A stretch of DNA of 64,000 bases from Ignelater luminosus (GCA_011009095.1 VTPC01000399.1:10425-74424), one strand, 5' to 3'; counted from the stretch's first letter, positions 1-10,695 are shown. Notes: generated by a model not told the origin, from the sequence alone. Translations and numbers: made by a program.

Positions 1-367
1 TTTTCTCCTTCTCTGCGCCACTGTGTATGAGTATGCATCCTGGTACTTTACAATTTCGTTTCCCCTTCTTCTTTGTTTCGCTTATAGCATAGACATCTAT
101 TTTACAGTGTTCTAGTTCTGGAATTAGTTCTTGTTCTTTTTTGTGCCATGACATTATGTTCCAGCAGGTTATTCTTAATGTATTATTTTTCTTCCATGCT
201 GTTCTCTTCAAGGCTCTTTTTGTTGTTTTGTTTCCATTATTCACTGTCTTGTTTCTTGCCGAGTTCGTCGTGTTAGGATAAGTCCTGTTCTGAGGCTTTT
301 TGTTGGTTCTGTAAGCATTATTAATTTTAACGTGGTAGGTTGCTGGCCTTGCTCCAACCCTCTTTTT
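1..367 (-). mobile_element. Non-LTR retrotransposon endonuclease fragment, open to window edge
   Basis: Read on the minus strand there is one uninterrupted frame of 122 codons from a stop at 368-370 to the window edge. It has no start codon, so it is the inner part of a longer protein. The first ~60 residues are basic and low in complexity. They are followed by a segment with RITCWNIMSW, then KIDVYAISETKKKG and ILIHSGAEKEK. This is the order seen at the start of APE-type endonuclease domains of LINE elements: a first beta strand with Asn, then the catalytic ETK/ETR strand. Such domains nick the target DNA for reverse transcription. The frame is intact, unlike the LINE at 3.6-5.8 kb. The 5' side appears cut near 367, and the rest lies outside the window. 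It may belong to the same broad group as the RT fragment at 50.8-52.4 kb, but they share no overlapping part to compare. Confidence 0.75.
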
Positions 368-463
368 TTATTCGGGCTCGGGACAGACACTGGCAGTCAC
401 TGGACTACTCGATCCACCCAGCAGCTACCAAAGAACATACACAAAATATACACGAAAGTTCAT

Positions 464-616
464 TTCCTATTTAAGCTCCTCGTTGAATTTCCATCGGAGA
501 CAGACGCCGAATTTAAAGAAGCTACCCAAAGATTTAGAAATAATTATCCTGAAGGCATCGACTTAGAGTTTACAGATGAAATGGCTCATTTCAAGTACTA
601 CATATCACAGTTTTAA
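464..616 (+). pseudogene. hAT-family transposase C-terminal scrap (ZMYM1-like)
   Basis: The last ~50 residues of an open frame ending at 616 contain FPSETDAEFKEATQRF followed by YPEGIDLEF and DEMAHFKYY. This resembles the stretch before the dimerisation region in hAT-type proteins annotated as zinc finger MYM-type protein 1-like: a short helix, then a Y-P/S-D-D/G-[IL]-D..E..HF block. The frame upstream of about 460 does not resemble a transposase, so this is a short fragment. It sits between a minus-strand LINE piece and a SINE-like head, which fits a nest of dead insertions. The family call is from remembered sequence pattern only. Confidence 0.45.
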
Positions 617-754
617 GATATTAAAGTTTGAGGTTAAGTTAATTGGACTATTGCGATATTTTGTCGCGACGTTTCGGAAGCTGACTTTGCTTTTGTTCTC
701 GGGCAGTTTGGTTAATTATTTTGCATTTTCAATTTACTTTTTTTGTAAATCTTC

Positions 755-840
755 GACCTCTCCGGGGTTCGAGGTAGGGACAATAATCGCTAATTTGATT
801 ACTACGCTGGGTGCTTGAACCACTGAGCTACTGGAGCTAC
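755..840 (-). repeat. tRNA-like SINE head or tRNA pseudogene
   Basis: On the minus strand a polymerase III A box (TAGCTCAGTGGTTCAAGC, from about 830 down) is followed ~45 nt later by a B-box-like CCTCGAACCCC (774-764). The spacing fits a tRNA or a tRNA-derived SINE. The acceptor and T stems do not pair well, so a working tRNA is unlikely. A short duplication of 'ctggagctac' lies at the 5' end. The strand and boxes are seen directly; the SINE reading is an inference. Confidence 0.45.
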
Positions 841-929
841 TGGAGCGGTCTACTTATATAGTTTTATAAGTTCTATATAAGTTGGATTTCTGTAGCTGGA
901 TGCGCAGTAGTTGCGTTGCCCTTGTCTTA

Positions 930-1236
930 CACTCCCTCCATAATCACGGTCCTTCGTTCAAATTCACAATGGAAGTGGAGTCTAAACGATAACTACCGTT
1001 ACCGTTCCTGAACGTCTTGGTTCAAAGGGGCGGGGACAAGTTCACAACAAACGTATGCAGGAAACCTACCCACACAGACAGAAACCTGCACTGCGACTCC
1101 AACCATCACATAAGTGTGAAAATAGGCGTCGCAAGATGCCTGTATGATAGAGCGAAGGCAGTATGCTCTAAAGAAGGAGACCTGAAGAAGAAGGAGAGGA
1201 TAGCTCAAACCCTGAGAGAGAATAGATACCCTGATA
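930..1236 (+). mobile_element. Penelope-like element reverse transcriptase fragment
   Basis: The frame from about 930 to 1236 reads HSLHNHGP then FKFTMEVESK, a stop codon at 990-992, LPLPFLNVLVQR, CRKPTHTDRNLH, SNHHISVKIGVARCLYDRA and TLRENRYP. The order FTMEVE / LPFLDVL / YRKPTHTDRYL / SNHP..K.GV...L..RA / L..NGYP is characteristic of the C-terminal part of Penelope-like element reverse transcriptases, just before the linker and GIY-YIG endonuclease. Neither the catalytic RT core nor the GIY-YIG domain is present. The fragment is inactive because of the stop, and it is cut at its 3' side by the MITE starting at 1237. Nothing resembling the missing C-terminus resumes after the MITE at 1571. 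Confidence 0.8.
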
Positions 1237-1568
1237 GAGTATTCCAAAAGATATAGTGCGTTTATGACGTAATTGCTACTTAACTTTTAGTAAATTTTAC
1301 AAGTTCGTCACAGCAGGGTGTCATAAATCCGCTTACCTGTGAAGATCTTTTCTAATACTGACACAGGATCGTATTGAAGTAAGTTTTATTTTTGTAAATA
1401 CTTTTAAACTAAAATGTTAGAAATATAAATTATTTCAATACGGTCTTTGGTTTATCCAATCGTCTGTGACACGTGCCACTGCTTGTATTTGTTGATTTTT
1501 ATGAGGGACCCGCTGTGAAATACTTATGAACTCAAAGTCATAAACGCACTATATCTTTTGGAATACTA
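1237..1568 (+). mobile_element. 332-bp MITE, copy 1, TA target duplication
   Basis: The ends form terminal inverted repeats of about 30 bp (left from 1237, ATTCCAAAAGATATAGTGCG within it; right end its reverse complement up to 1568). TA dinucleotides flank both sides (1235-1236 and 1569-1570). A second copy of exactly the same length lies inverted at 10364-10695 and is roughly 93% identical by eye. There is no coding capacity. TA duplication and size suggest a non-autonomous Tc1/mariner-type element. It is inserted into the Penelope-like fragment. Confidence 0.9.
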
Positions 1569-1570
1569 TA

Positions 1571-3604
1571 CTATAGCAGCTAACTTAATACCTGCCATCG
1601 ATCTTTAATGATGCAAGAACAACTGAATTCATTTGTCATTATGGTCATTGAGTACATCTTGCAAAAGGTATACTTCCAAAATACTCTGAAAGATTTCACC
1701 ACAAAGAAATGGGGAAAGTGACTTTAAAGTTCTGTTGGTTTATTAAAGTTAAATTCCTTTTTTAAATGTTGTTGATTGGTTTACGAATTTTAAGGTCCTT
1801 TTTTATAAATAAAACAGTTTTTTTATTCTTCAAGCTTTTTTTTGTTTGTTTATAAGCCCCTTCAGGGAGTAGCACATAGAAACTATGATTACAATATTGT
1901 TCAAGACTATTCTCAAATAAAAATATTATTCACTTACATGTATCACTATATAAATTGTTTAATGTTTTAATAGATATTTGTTTTTTTAATCCAAAATTGT
2001 ATAATATAAAAAAGTGTTAATAAAAATTTTGTTTATTTTCAAAATTTTGTTTTATTTATAAAAAAAGGCCTTAAAACCCGTAAACCAATCAAATAAATAA
2101 TAATATTATACTTTTCAATTTTGTTTAATAAATTGTGTTAAATTGTTTATATTAAGAATGTTTGTTTAATTTAATAAAACCAAAAAATTGTATGTCAAAC
2201 ATCTATAGACGGTGTAGGTCTAGTAACATGCAAGGGATATGATTCTGAAAAGACTGTAACTATGAATTGGCAACTTTTTGTATACCCTAAAATGTAGTTA
2301 ACTAAATTACCTCAGCTGTGACTCCCTTGAAGATGCAAAATATAGGACTTTGAATAAAGAATTTATTTTTACATTTATTGTTATCCGAAAAATTATCACA
2401 AATAGTTTGTTGTTGTACAAACATGTGACGTTGACTGGGACTAAACACTGTCATTTTGTAAGACGTGATCAAGCAAGTTACGCGACTGTAGCTATTATAC
2501 TACATTATAAGGTAACAATGAACTCGGATCCGTTTCTACATCTAACTGTGATTCTTAATTTTTTTATCACTATCCATAGCGTAAAATTTTAAAAAAGTTT
2601 TTACTATCAACACACCACCATCTTATCACTGGCCACTTTGCAGCTGTAAATCATCATTGTCATTAGTAGGTACTTGATTAAATAGTGGATCTAGTAAGGT
2701 ATGAGATTTCTAATAAAATAAAATAATTTCTAGGCAGGAAGATAGTAATATTAGAATTCCGCCTATTTAACAAATTTCATTGTACTATTCAGGTTTAATT
2801 AATTAACTGATAAGTACTGTATTGTAATTATGATTATGATTAATGAATTTAGGGGCATAAATTAACAGATTTACAATATCAATATTTGACGATTTAAGAT
2901 TATTACCAATGTCAGATGTTATAAAATAAATTATTCAATTTTGATTAACGATAGATACCGATACATACTAAGTACACAACCTTGAGAAATCCATATGTCT
3001 GATCGATTTGTTCTTTTCGAATATTCTGAGTAAATATTTTATGTATTTCAAGTGAAAACTTTCACTACATTTTATTACAAGTGATTACAATATCACTTTT
3101 TCCGAACCGAATTGAAGTAGGCGTACTACTTTACTTACAGAGTGACGACGTTTTTCATACGATAATATTGTTAAAAATCAATAATACGAGTAAATGGCAA
3201 GAAAAATATTTTTAATATCAAATTCCGTTTGTAAAGTATTTACTAATCCCTGTGGAAATAGAACCCAGTAACTGTTAGTAAAACAAAATTCAGAACACGA
3301 AGGAATATATTAAATCAAAAGAAGCAATCGCATCTAACTAAATTGTACTTAAATGCAAAATCATACAACTTTATAAAAGCGACGAAACGTAATTACATAC
3401 TGAAATTTACCACATCAACTGCTAGTGCAATCGAACTTTTTAATTATATGGACATCACTAAAGCTCGGATATATATGCAAAAATCTCTCCGAAATATGCA
3501 GAAATTTAAAGTGTACCAACAAAATCCCACAACTACTTTAAAATATTGTAAAACGAAGATGATTTGCTACGAACATGAAAAAAATCAACCCTTTTTGTGT
3601 AAAT
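1571..3604. other. No gene recognised
   Basis: AT-rich sequence with poly-A/T-rich runs around 1800-2200. Short frames at 2350-2592 and 3343-3633 carry no recognisable motif. The second ends where the LINE homology starts and could be flanking sequence or a degraded upstream part of that LINE. Confidence 0.5.
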
Positions 3605-4370
3605 ATTCCGAGAATAGAAAAGAAAAGAACTAGCCGAACAAATCTCAGGAGAAACGACAAAGTACAAGATTAAAATACTTGGGCTTAGCGAAACTAGGTG
3701 GAATGTAATAGGAAATATAACACTTGCAAATTGAAACCAAATACTCTATTCAGGATATGAAGACGAAACCACAAAAATAGAAAGGGGAGTGGCTGTTATT
3801 ATAGATAAATCAATTAAGAAAAGGTTACTGGAATGAGAAGGCAAAACAGGAAGAACAATAGGGGCGCGATTTAAAGGGAAATACAGAAATATAACTATTA
3901 TAAACGTCTATAGCCCTACAAATGATAAGACAATCAAACTAAAGATATCTTTTATGAGGAACTCCAAACAAACTGAGAGATTATACAACGGAAACAATCG
4001 AAGGACATAAAATTATTAATGGGTGATCTAAATGCAAAAGTGAACAAAGACAATGAAGCCAAGTAAAGCATCACGAGGAAACACGTAATGGGGAAAATGA
4101 ACTAAAATGGCCGTAGACTAGTAGACTTCCGCTTGACAAATAATTTAGTTATTGCAGGTACCTTATTCAAAACACAACGACAATCACAAAGCAACTTGGA
4201 TATCACCTGGAGGTATCTATAGAAACCAAATTGACCATATAATGATAGAAAAACATGGAGGAACTCCCTGCGAGATACAAGAGTGATGAGGAGTGCAGAT
4301 GTAGGAATAAATCATGAACTTTTTAGAACCGAAATAAAAATAAACTTGAAGAGCAACAACATCCTACCGG
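3605..4370 (+). pseudogene. LINE APE-type endonuclease domain, decayed
   Basis: The frame reads KELAEQISGETTKYKIK then ILGLSETRWNV, the first catalytic Glu strand. After a stop comes RGVAVIIDKSIKK, then NITIINVYSPTND, MGDLNAKVNKDNEAK (the GDLNA active-site strand, near 4020), and GRRLVDFRLTNNLVIAGTLF. Next are TWISPGGIYRNQIDHIMI (the NQIDH strand) and WRNSLRDTRVMRSADVGINHEL. The last block normally ends in S-D-H; here it is I-N-H, so the Asp partner of the catalytic His is lost. Stops and at least two frame changes (near 4170 and 4255) interrupt it. The domain would have nicked DNA to prime target-primed reverse transcription. Confidence 0.85.
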
Positions 4371-4989
4371 TGCGCACAAAATTTAATGTTGCAAATTTAA
4401 AAGAAAATGAAAAAATACTGGGAGAATATAAAAAGAACATGCAAAAGAATATCGAAGAAATTAACCCACTTAGAAACCTTTCGGTGGAGAACATTTGGCA
4501 ACATTTCAGAAACGCAGTAAAAAAAAGTGCAAAGAAACAATTGGACACAAAGTCGGAAAACAAACACCATGGTTAACAAACGCTACATCGAACACAATCG
4601 AAGAGAGGAGAAGAATAAAAAGGAAATGGTTGAATACAGAAGACGAAACAAGAAAAAAACAAATACACAGAGAATATTGGAATGAAAACAGAGAAGTAAA
4701 AAAGAGGGCAAGAAAAGACAAGAGAAACTACCTTGAAAACATGTTAGAAAAAGCAAAGAAAGCAGTCCAAAGAAGAGATATGAAACATCTATACGAAATA
4801 ACAAAAAAACATTACGGGGGAAAGAACCAAGCCAATTAATAGAATACAAAGAGCAAGCAGAGAAATACTCAAAATCGATGGCAATGTCATAGAAAATATG
4901 GACAGAATACTTTGCTGAAATGTACAAGAAGAAACAAACAAGAGATATAGATGAACTAGAAAGAAGGGAACGGCTAAACATAAACCAAG

Positions 4990-5760
4990 GCGAAATTACA
5001 ATGAAAGAACTCCAGGAAGCAATTGACAGTATGAAGAACAGTAAAAGCGCAGGCGTGGATGATATTCCCATAGAACTTATCAAGGCAGACAAGGAAAGAT
5101 CTGTATAAATTCTACACATCCTCATGAACAAAATCTAGAATACGAAAACGATACCAGAGGATTGGTCGCAAAGAATAATTATAAAAATTCCCAAAAAAGG
5201 AGACCTCACACGATGCGAAAACTCGAGGTCAATAACCCTTCTATGCATGGCTAGTAAATTGTGTAAAATAATATTAAACAATGAAGTCTGCTGTAGACCA
5301 GACTAGAGGAAAATCAGGTAGGCTTCCGAGCAAGGCACTCATGCGTAGATCAAACATGCACGTTGAGGATAATACCCGAACAAACTAAAAAAATGGGAGA
5401 AAGCATCTGCATCAATTTTATAGATTTTGAGAAGGCATTTGACTCAATAACGAAGAAGAACAAGTGGAAAATTCTAGACGCATATGGACTACCAAAAAGA
5501 ATAAGAAAAATGATAAAAATTATGTATGAAGACTTTTCAGCAAAAGTAGAACATGTAGGGAAACTGTTTGAAAAAATTATAATTAACACAGGAGTTAAAC
5601 AAGGCTGCGTCTTATCGCCAACTCTATTCCTAATCATCATAGACTGGATGATGGAGAATATTCTGGCCCGAGAAAATAACAAACTTAAGGTTATTGGAGA
5701 TATCAAACAAAGAGAGAATAGAGATAACAATTAGGCACAGAAAATGGAAGCGAATTGGTC
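4990..5760 (+). pseudogene. LINE reverse transcriptase, catalytic box deleted
   Basis: The N-terminal RT segment ends at a stop after KADKERSV (5108). The clearest part is 5363-5734, with CINFIDFEKAFDSI (motif A, first catalytic Asp) and GVKQGCVLSPTLFLIIIDWMM (motif B). Normally about 100 residues containing the F/YADD motif C would follow. Instead the sequence passes within ~25 codons to IRHRKWKRIG, which resembles the very C-terminal RRRWRWIGH block of these proteins. That gap indicates a deletion of the palm C motif and thumb. The protein cannot polymerise DNA. Confidence 0.8.
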
Positions 5761-5789
5761 GTTTGTGTGAAGCTTGAATACAAGGCTTC

Positions 5790-5834
5790 GAAAAAATTCC
5801 GTCCCGGGCCTCATTTGGTGTAGGTACGCCACTG
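5790..5834 (-). mobile_element. Solitary hAT-like transposon terminus
   Basis: Read on the minus strand from 5834 the sequence begins CAGTGGCGTACCTACACC and continues with GGCCCGGGACGG. CAGTGGCGTA-type ends with a G/C-rich subterminal block are typical of hAT superfamily elements. The 8 bases just outside (5835-5842) are the palindrome CGTTAACG, a plausible 8-bp target site. The opposite end was not found, so this is a remnant. It adjoins the 3' scrap of the LINE. Confidence 0.4.
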
Positions 5835-5842
5835 CGTTAACG

Positions 5843-8108
5843 ATATGTACAAATACTTACACAATCGCATGCGAAACCGCAGTGTGTACCAAAATATCTT
5901 ATGTATCTTATGCTGTTTGTGAGATTTTTGTGCCACAGCATTCAAAGTTCCCACTGGCCCATTACCAAGCTAGTTTGAGATCCGATACTTCGTGAGAGCC
6001 AAGACATCTCTTAATAACGCCCAGAAATCAAATTTTTGAGATACGATATTTCGTATTATTGGTGACCATATTCGCTTCGCAACAAAAAGGTAAATATGCA
6101 AGAAATACAAAAATATGCACTTTGCATAAAATCCGAGTTTTAGACATCTTCTATTTCTTAATCGAGTCAGAGCTGAATATAGCTAAAATCCACTTTATGT
6201 ATGATACTTATGTATAGAGGACTGTTCGGTAAACATTTACTCAGTAGTAAATTTAATTCAGACTTACCTAATATTAATAAATAGCTTTGAGAAAGTAGAA
6301 CTTGGATCTATGTAGTCTCCTTATGAACGTTTTTTAAAATCTACCATTTTCTAGCTACAGACTCCACAATCTACTAACTAAATATTAATTTCTTGTTACT
6401 ATCTTTCTAATTGCATTGAATTTTTTTCCAAAGACGTTTTGGCTTCTACCTTCTAGTATTTTGGTCTGCTAGCCTCGTATGGTTCATTCAATTTTGGATC
6501 TGAGTTATTTCTTTTACAAATTTCTGATGTTTTACTACGTCCAGGATAATACGCCAACTTACGATGACGACCGTGAGAAACGCTCAAGAGGAAGTACAGA
6601 AAGTAGAATTTTCTTTATTCTTACGTTTTAATTCTTCATTTTCTGACGGGGCCAATAAAAGCACGAGATACCGACTGCTTATGGGTTGACCTACCGGACG
6701 TGGTCCATTCAAAGAAATGATATATAGAGAAGACCAAAGCAGTGAGCACATTTTGGAGCAAATTAAACCTTGCGCAGGCACATGTTTGAATAATCTAGTT
6801 TATCTGCTGCGGTAATTATGACGACGCCTCCTAGCCTAGATGTCTAGAATCGGCGGAAAAATTATAATTGGCATGATATTAGATTACCTACATTCAATTA
6901 TAATTTTGAGACACAAGTTTTAAATTATTATTTTATGCCTTTTTTGAGTGATTGGAACAAAGAACTCAACATTCCGTAAATCTCATATTTCTGTTTGTTG
7001 ATCTCACAGATGTTTGTCATTACTCATTAGGTCACTGTCGTCTGTTATATAACAAAAAAAGAATTTACATTTTAATTTTCAACTTATTAAAAACAAATCC
7101 GTTTAAAATGGATTTGATTTTTCTGCAAGTTAAAAATTATGAAAAACCTAGGTACATAGAAATTTTGTTATTTGCTAATAAAATAGAATAATATAACCAA
7201 TATAAACGGAACAAGGGTTAGTTTCTAGGATAGCCCGCTTAAAACAGCTGACACGTAGAACGACGAGATGACCTGCTTCATTAGTCTCATATCAATAGAG
7301 GCGACTACGACGAACTGTGCAAACTCATTACTTCGTGGATTCTTCTCCGTATAAGGGCTTCAAAATGTGTTCGCGCATCCCTACCCTTTTGCTGATCTAA
7401 ATTATAACATATCTATGGGTCCATCTCAAAACATTGTCAATATATTTGAAAGTCCTGACGCCCTGGTAGATACATTTTACGCATTGGATAGCAAGTAACT
7501 AGAAACAAGATAACAAGTAGCAGTTTTTCAGTTGTAGGTATGGGAAAATAGAACAGAGCATAGAACTATGTTTGGACCAGCAACAGCAGAATCTGTTGAG
7601 GATGTTGACCCAATTTTCTGCAATGAGCCTCAATCAATACGGATTTCACAATATAGAATGTCGACAAACACGAATCATGATAATCAAGGGATGATACATA
7701 GAAGCTTGTATACTTCTCATGATTCTCTCTTGTCGTTGTTTTTTTGTAAATATCTTAAAAACCATTAACTCTTTATTACCAAAAGTAGTTATTAAATTCT
7801 CTCTCCAAATCTTCACTATTTTTTTTTATTTATGTAAGAGGTATCTCAAAAATATTTACATCAGGGTTGACTATGAATAAAAAAACATCTTCTTTGCTTA
7901 CATAACACTGACATAATGAATTTTATTGAGAAACTGTCAAACTTGACATTTTCTGTGCTATTTTAAAAGATGTTGAGTGTTTCCTGCTACAGGCTAAACT
8001 CATATTAACACGTCTTTTGATGTTTTAATGTTCTCAATCAAGACAAAGTTTCTTGTTCTTGAGTAAATATTTTGATTACTAGTCTATAAAAACGCAATCA
8101 AAACGACA
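5843..8108. other. No gene recognised
   Basis: AT-rich sequence. The short frames at 5774-5995, 6584-6781, 6952-7191 and 7568-7768 have no recognisable motif and look like chance openings. Slightly GC-richer patches near 6550-6790 and 7220-7390 could be very old element remains, but nothing specific is visible. Confidence 0.5.
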
Positions 8109-8110
8109 TA

Positions 8111-9689
8111 CACTCATGGACAAAAACATGGAATATTTTTAGTTATCACAATTACTTGAAGATAATTACAAAATATTGCCGCAAACTTATATTTACATTG
8201 ATGTTATTTACTTATTAGGCTGGTGTAAGCAATTTATAATTATTTCGACATTTAAATCATTTTAATAACGTTTACTGCCACTCGTGTGTTTTATTGAAAA
8301 AGATTGCCTAAAATTGCCAGATTTGTTGAGATTTAAGTAGTTTCAAGTTAAGCTTATAAAAAACTTAGTGAATTGCGTTTACATTTTTTCCTTTTAAAAC
8401 AATATAATGCTACCCATCAGACATTGCGATGAGGTTAAAGTGGTACAAGTTGTAACTTTGTCTGATGAAGGATATATACAGAAAAACATTGCAAGGCGTC
8501 TCCAAATAACCTAATTTTCTGTGTCAAAAATTTTAAAAAGATATCGTGAAACGGGAAATTACAGAAGAAGACCGGATCAAGAAAGAAAAAGGTATACAAG
8601 TGCCGTCGATGACCGTTTTGTTTTCTTCATAGCTTACGAAATTGCTCACTGATATCCACGCATTTCAGAAACGAGTTGTTAAATGTGAGACAAGTTAATG
8701 TTAATTCTAAAACAGTCAAACGAAGATTAAAAGATGCTAATCTAAAACCAAGATGCCCTGCCAAAGTTCCACATCTCTCCCAAAACGACAAAAGACGTCG
8801 ATTAGAATTTGATAGAACACATTTTGATTGGACTATCGAGCAGTGGAAAAATATTCTGTTCACAGATGAGACCAGAATTCAATTATGGAAGCCAGATGGA
8901 CAAAACTATGTCTATAGAAGAGTGGTGAACGGTATGCCAGCTGTAACCTCATACAGAACGTTAGTTTTGGTGGTGGCGGCATAATGGTTTGGGGCGGGAT
9001 TACTGGGGAAGGACGTACCAAACTTGGAAGTGATTGAGCGAATGACAGCTGACATGTACATTGAAAATCTTTTACAAGATCGTGTTTTGCCATTTGTCGA
9101 CAATATTGGATATGACAGATTCGTGTTAATGCAAAATAACGCACGTCCTCGTGCTCCTAGGATAATGAATTCTTACCTCGATGAGGTTCAGATTGAAAGA
9201 TTGGATTGGTCACCATATAGTCCGGATTTAAATTCGATCGAGCATTTGTTGGACACACTAAAACGTCACATTCAGGAAAGAAATTCTGTTCCTATGACAC
9301 TGGGAGAGTTGAGGATTACAGCCCAGGAGAAATCGAATGCAGTTTCTCAAGAGACCATTCAAACTTTAATTCACAGCATGCCAAGCAGGATACGAGCAGT
9401 CATTAAAGCTCGAGGAGGGAATACTCGCTAGTAATTTTATTGTGTTTCAACTGAAATGTTAAAATGTGGCATCTTAAGTAACATTAAGTTTCAAGTCCTT
9501 TTTTCTTAGTTTTCAATACATTAAAAAAAATTTTTTTCACAATCTCAGTCTCATAAAATTTAAAATTATTTCCCTAAAATGCGTAAAATAAAGTGTTCTT
9601 TCTAGTACAAAGTGTTTAGGTAACTTAAATCATCATATTGAAAACATTTATGATAATTTCAAAATATTCCATATTTTTGTCCATGAGTG
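8111..9689 (+). mobile_element. Tc1-like transposon with both ends, 1,579 bp
   Basis: The termini are inverted repeats: left starts CACTCATGGACAAAAACATG at 8111, and right ends with the reverse complement at 9689, with one mismatch in the first ~30 bp. Looser similarity runs inward to ~45 bp. TA duplications flank it at 8109-8110 and 9690-9691. The length is normal for Tc1 elements (about 1.6 kb). A single broken transposase gene lies between. The near-intact ends beside a degraded gene suggest a dead copy that could once have been mobilised in trans. Confidence 0.95.
8407..9431 (+). pseudogene. Tc1-like transposase (DDE), broken and active-site mutated
   Basis: The cut-and-paste transposase starts at ATG 8407 (MLPIRHCDEVKVVQ) with an N-terminal helix-turn-helix region. 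It has a stop at 8515-8517 within IARRLQIT, a frame change near 8640-8670, then KTVKRRLKDANLKPRCP and ILFTDETRIQLW (first catalytic Asp near 8865). Next comes a double frame change around 8955-9025 across GGGGIMVWGGITGEGR. The final frame 9024-9431 has LMQNNARPRAP, WSPYSPDLNSIEHLLD and the end block SMPSRIRAVIKARGG. The second catalytic residue, Asp in the usual QDNARPH block, is Asn here, so it would be inactive even without the frameshifts. The third acidic residue (Glu of SIEH) is kept. Confidence 0.92.
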
Positions 9690-9691
9690 TA

Positions 9692-10361
9692 CTATGTTGT
9701 CAGCTTCAAAACTAATTCCAATGTAACTATTTTTGAGATACTCGATATATAGGAAACAGTTTACAGCGTAACACTGAAGCTACCAACTTTTACACAAATA
9801 TGTACAATACATTTGAGGCCGGTATTTTTATCTGTTAATAACTTTATCCGCAAGATAACAGCTATAAATACAATTACGTATTGCTATAAGATAAGAATGG
9901 TTTCCACGGTGTTTATCCGGCAAATAAATATCTATTAGGACGCGAATAAACAGGCATTAGTCTTGCATTTGCAGCTTTAACTATCAAGGAGTTTTAAAGT
10001 AAATCTCAGCATTTTGGAATTGATATTATTTGTCGTCTTAGCTAACAACATACAGGGGGTTTTAGGACCAACTGCACTGACCTAGGTTAAATTTAAACTA
10101 TGCAACCTATGCTTAAAAAACCATTCTTGCTATGTTTCTAACAGTCGTGTACAATTAGTTCAATTTAAGCAAGGTCCGTAATGGTTTAAGTTACGACGTC
10201 ATTTCTAACTCTCAATTTAATTCGGCAACCGTTCGTGCAACTTTACTGCTTGTTGCAAAATCAAGGAAAATTGCATTTAGTTACAAGAATTACTAGATTC
10301 TCAGCTTTCGGTTACAAGATTTTTATAGTGAGCAACACTCAGTCTTCCAGATATACGAAAT
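9692..10361. other. No gene recognised
   Basis: AT-rich spacer between the Tc1-like element and MITE copy 2. No open frame or repeat of note. Confidence 0.5.
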
Positions 10362-10363
10362 TA

Positions 10364-10695
10364 TAGTATTCCAAAAGATATAGTGCGTTTATGATTTTGA
10401 CTTAGTAAGTATTTCACAGCGGGTCTCTCATAAAAATCAACAAATACAAGCAGTGGCACGTGTTATAGACGATTGGGTAAACCAAGAACCGTATTGAAAT
10501 AATTTATATTTCTAACATTTTAGTTTAAAAGTATTTACGAAAATAAAACTTATTTTAATACAACCCTGTGTCAATATTAGAAAAGGTCTTCACAGGTAAG
10601 CGGATTTATAACACCCTGCTGTGACGAACTTGTAAAATTTACTGTAAGTTAAGTAGCAATTAAGTCATAAACGCACTATATCTTTTGGAATACTA
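10364..10695 (-). mobile_element. 332-bp MITE, copy 2, inverted, TA target duplication
   Basis: This has the same length and sequence family as 1237-1568, in the opposite orientation. Its inverted ends begin TAGTATTCCAAAAGATATAG. TA flanks both sides (10362-10363 and 10696-10697). Differences from copy 1 are scattered substitutions without indels, which suggests both inserted intact and then drifted. Non-coding. Confidence 0.92.

Larger units (their letters stand above)
3605..5775 (+). mobile_element. Decayed LINE (APE endonuclease / RT), internally deleted
   Basis: Collinear pieces of one non-LTR retrotransposon protein are spread over three frames. First comes the endonuclease (3605-4370), then a basic linker (4383-4840, with TPWLTNATSN and AVQRRDMKHLYEITKKH). 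The RT start follows (4990-5090, GEITMKELQEAIDSM and NSKSAGVDDIPIELIKA), then RT motifs A and B (5405-5660). The 3' scrap IRHRKWKRIG lies near 5730-5760. Several stops and frame changes make it dead. No poly-A tail or target duplication is evident. The RT palm after motif B, including the YADD/FADD catalytic box, is missing, which points to an internal deletion. This type of multi-domain frame is widespread in animals; the exact clade was not decided. Confidence 0.9.

Noticed and set aside
999..1247. 82-codon minus-strand frame
   Set aside because: Opposite strand of the Penelope-like fragment, which explains its openness.
4583..5131. 182-codon minus-strand open frame
   Set aside because: It is the antisense shadow of the plus-strand LINE linker and RT; its Ser/Phe/Leu-rich product mirrors Lys/Glu/Arg-rich codons.
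5350..5730. 126-codon minus-strand frame
   Set aside because: Shadow of the LINE RT motif A/B segment.
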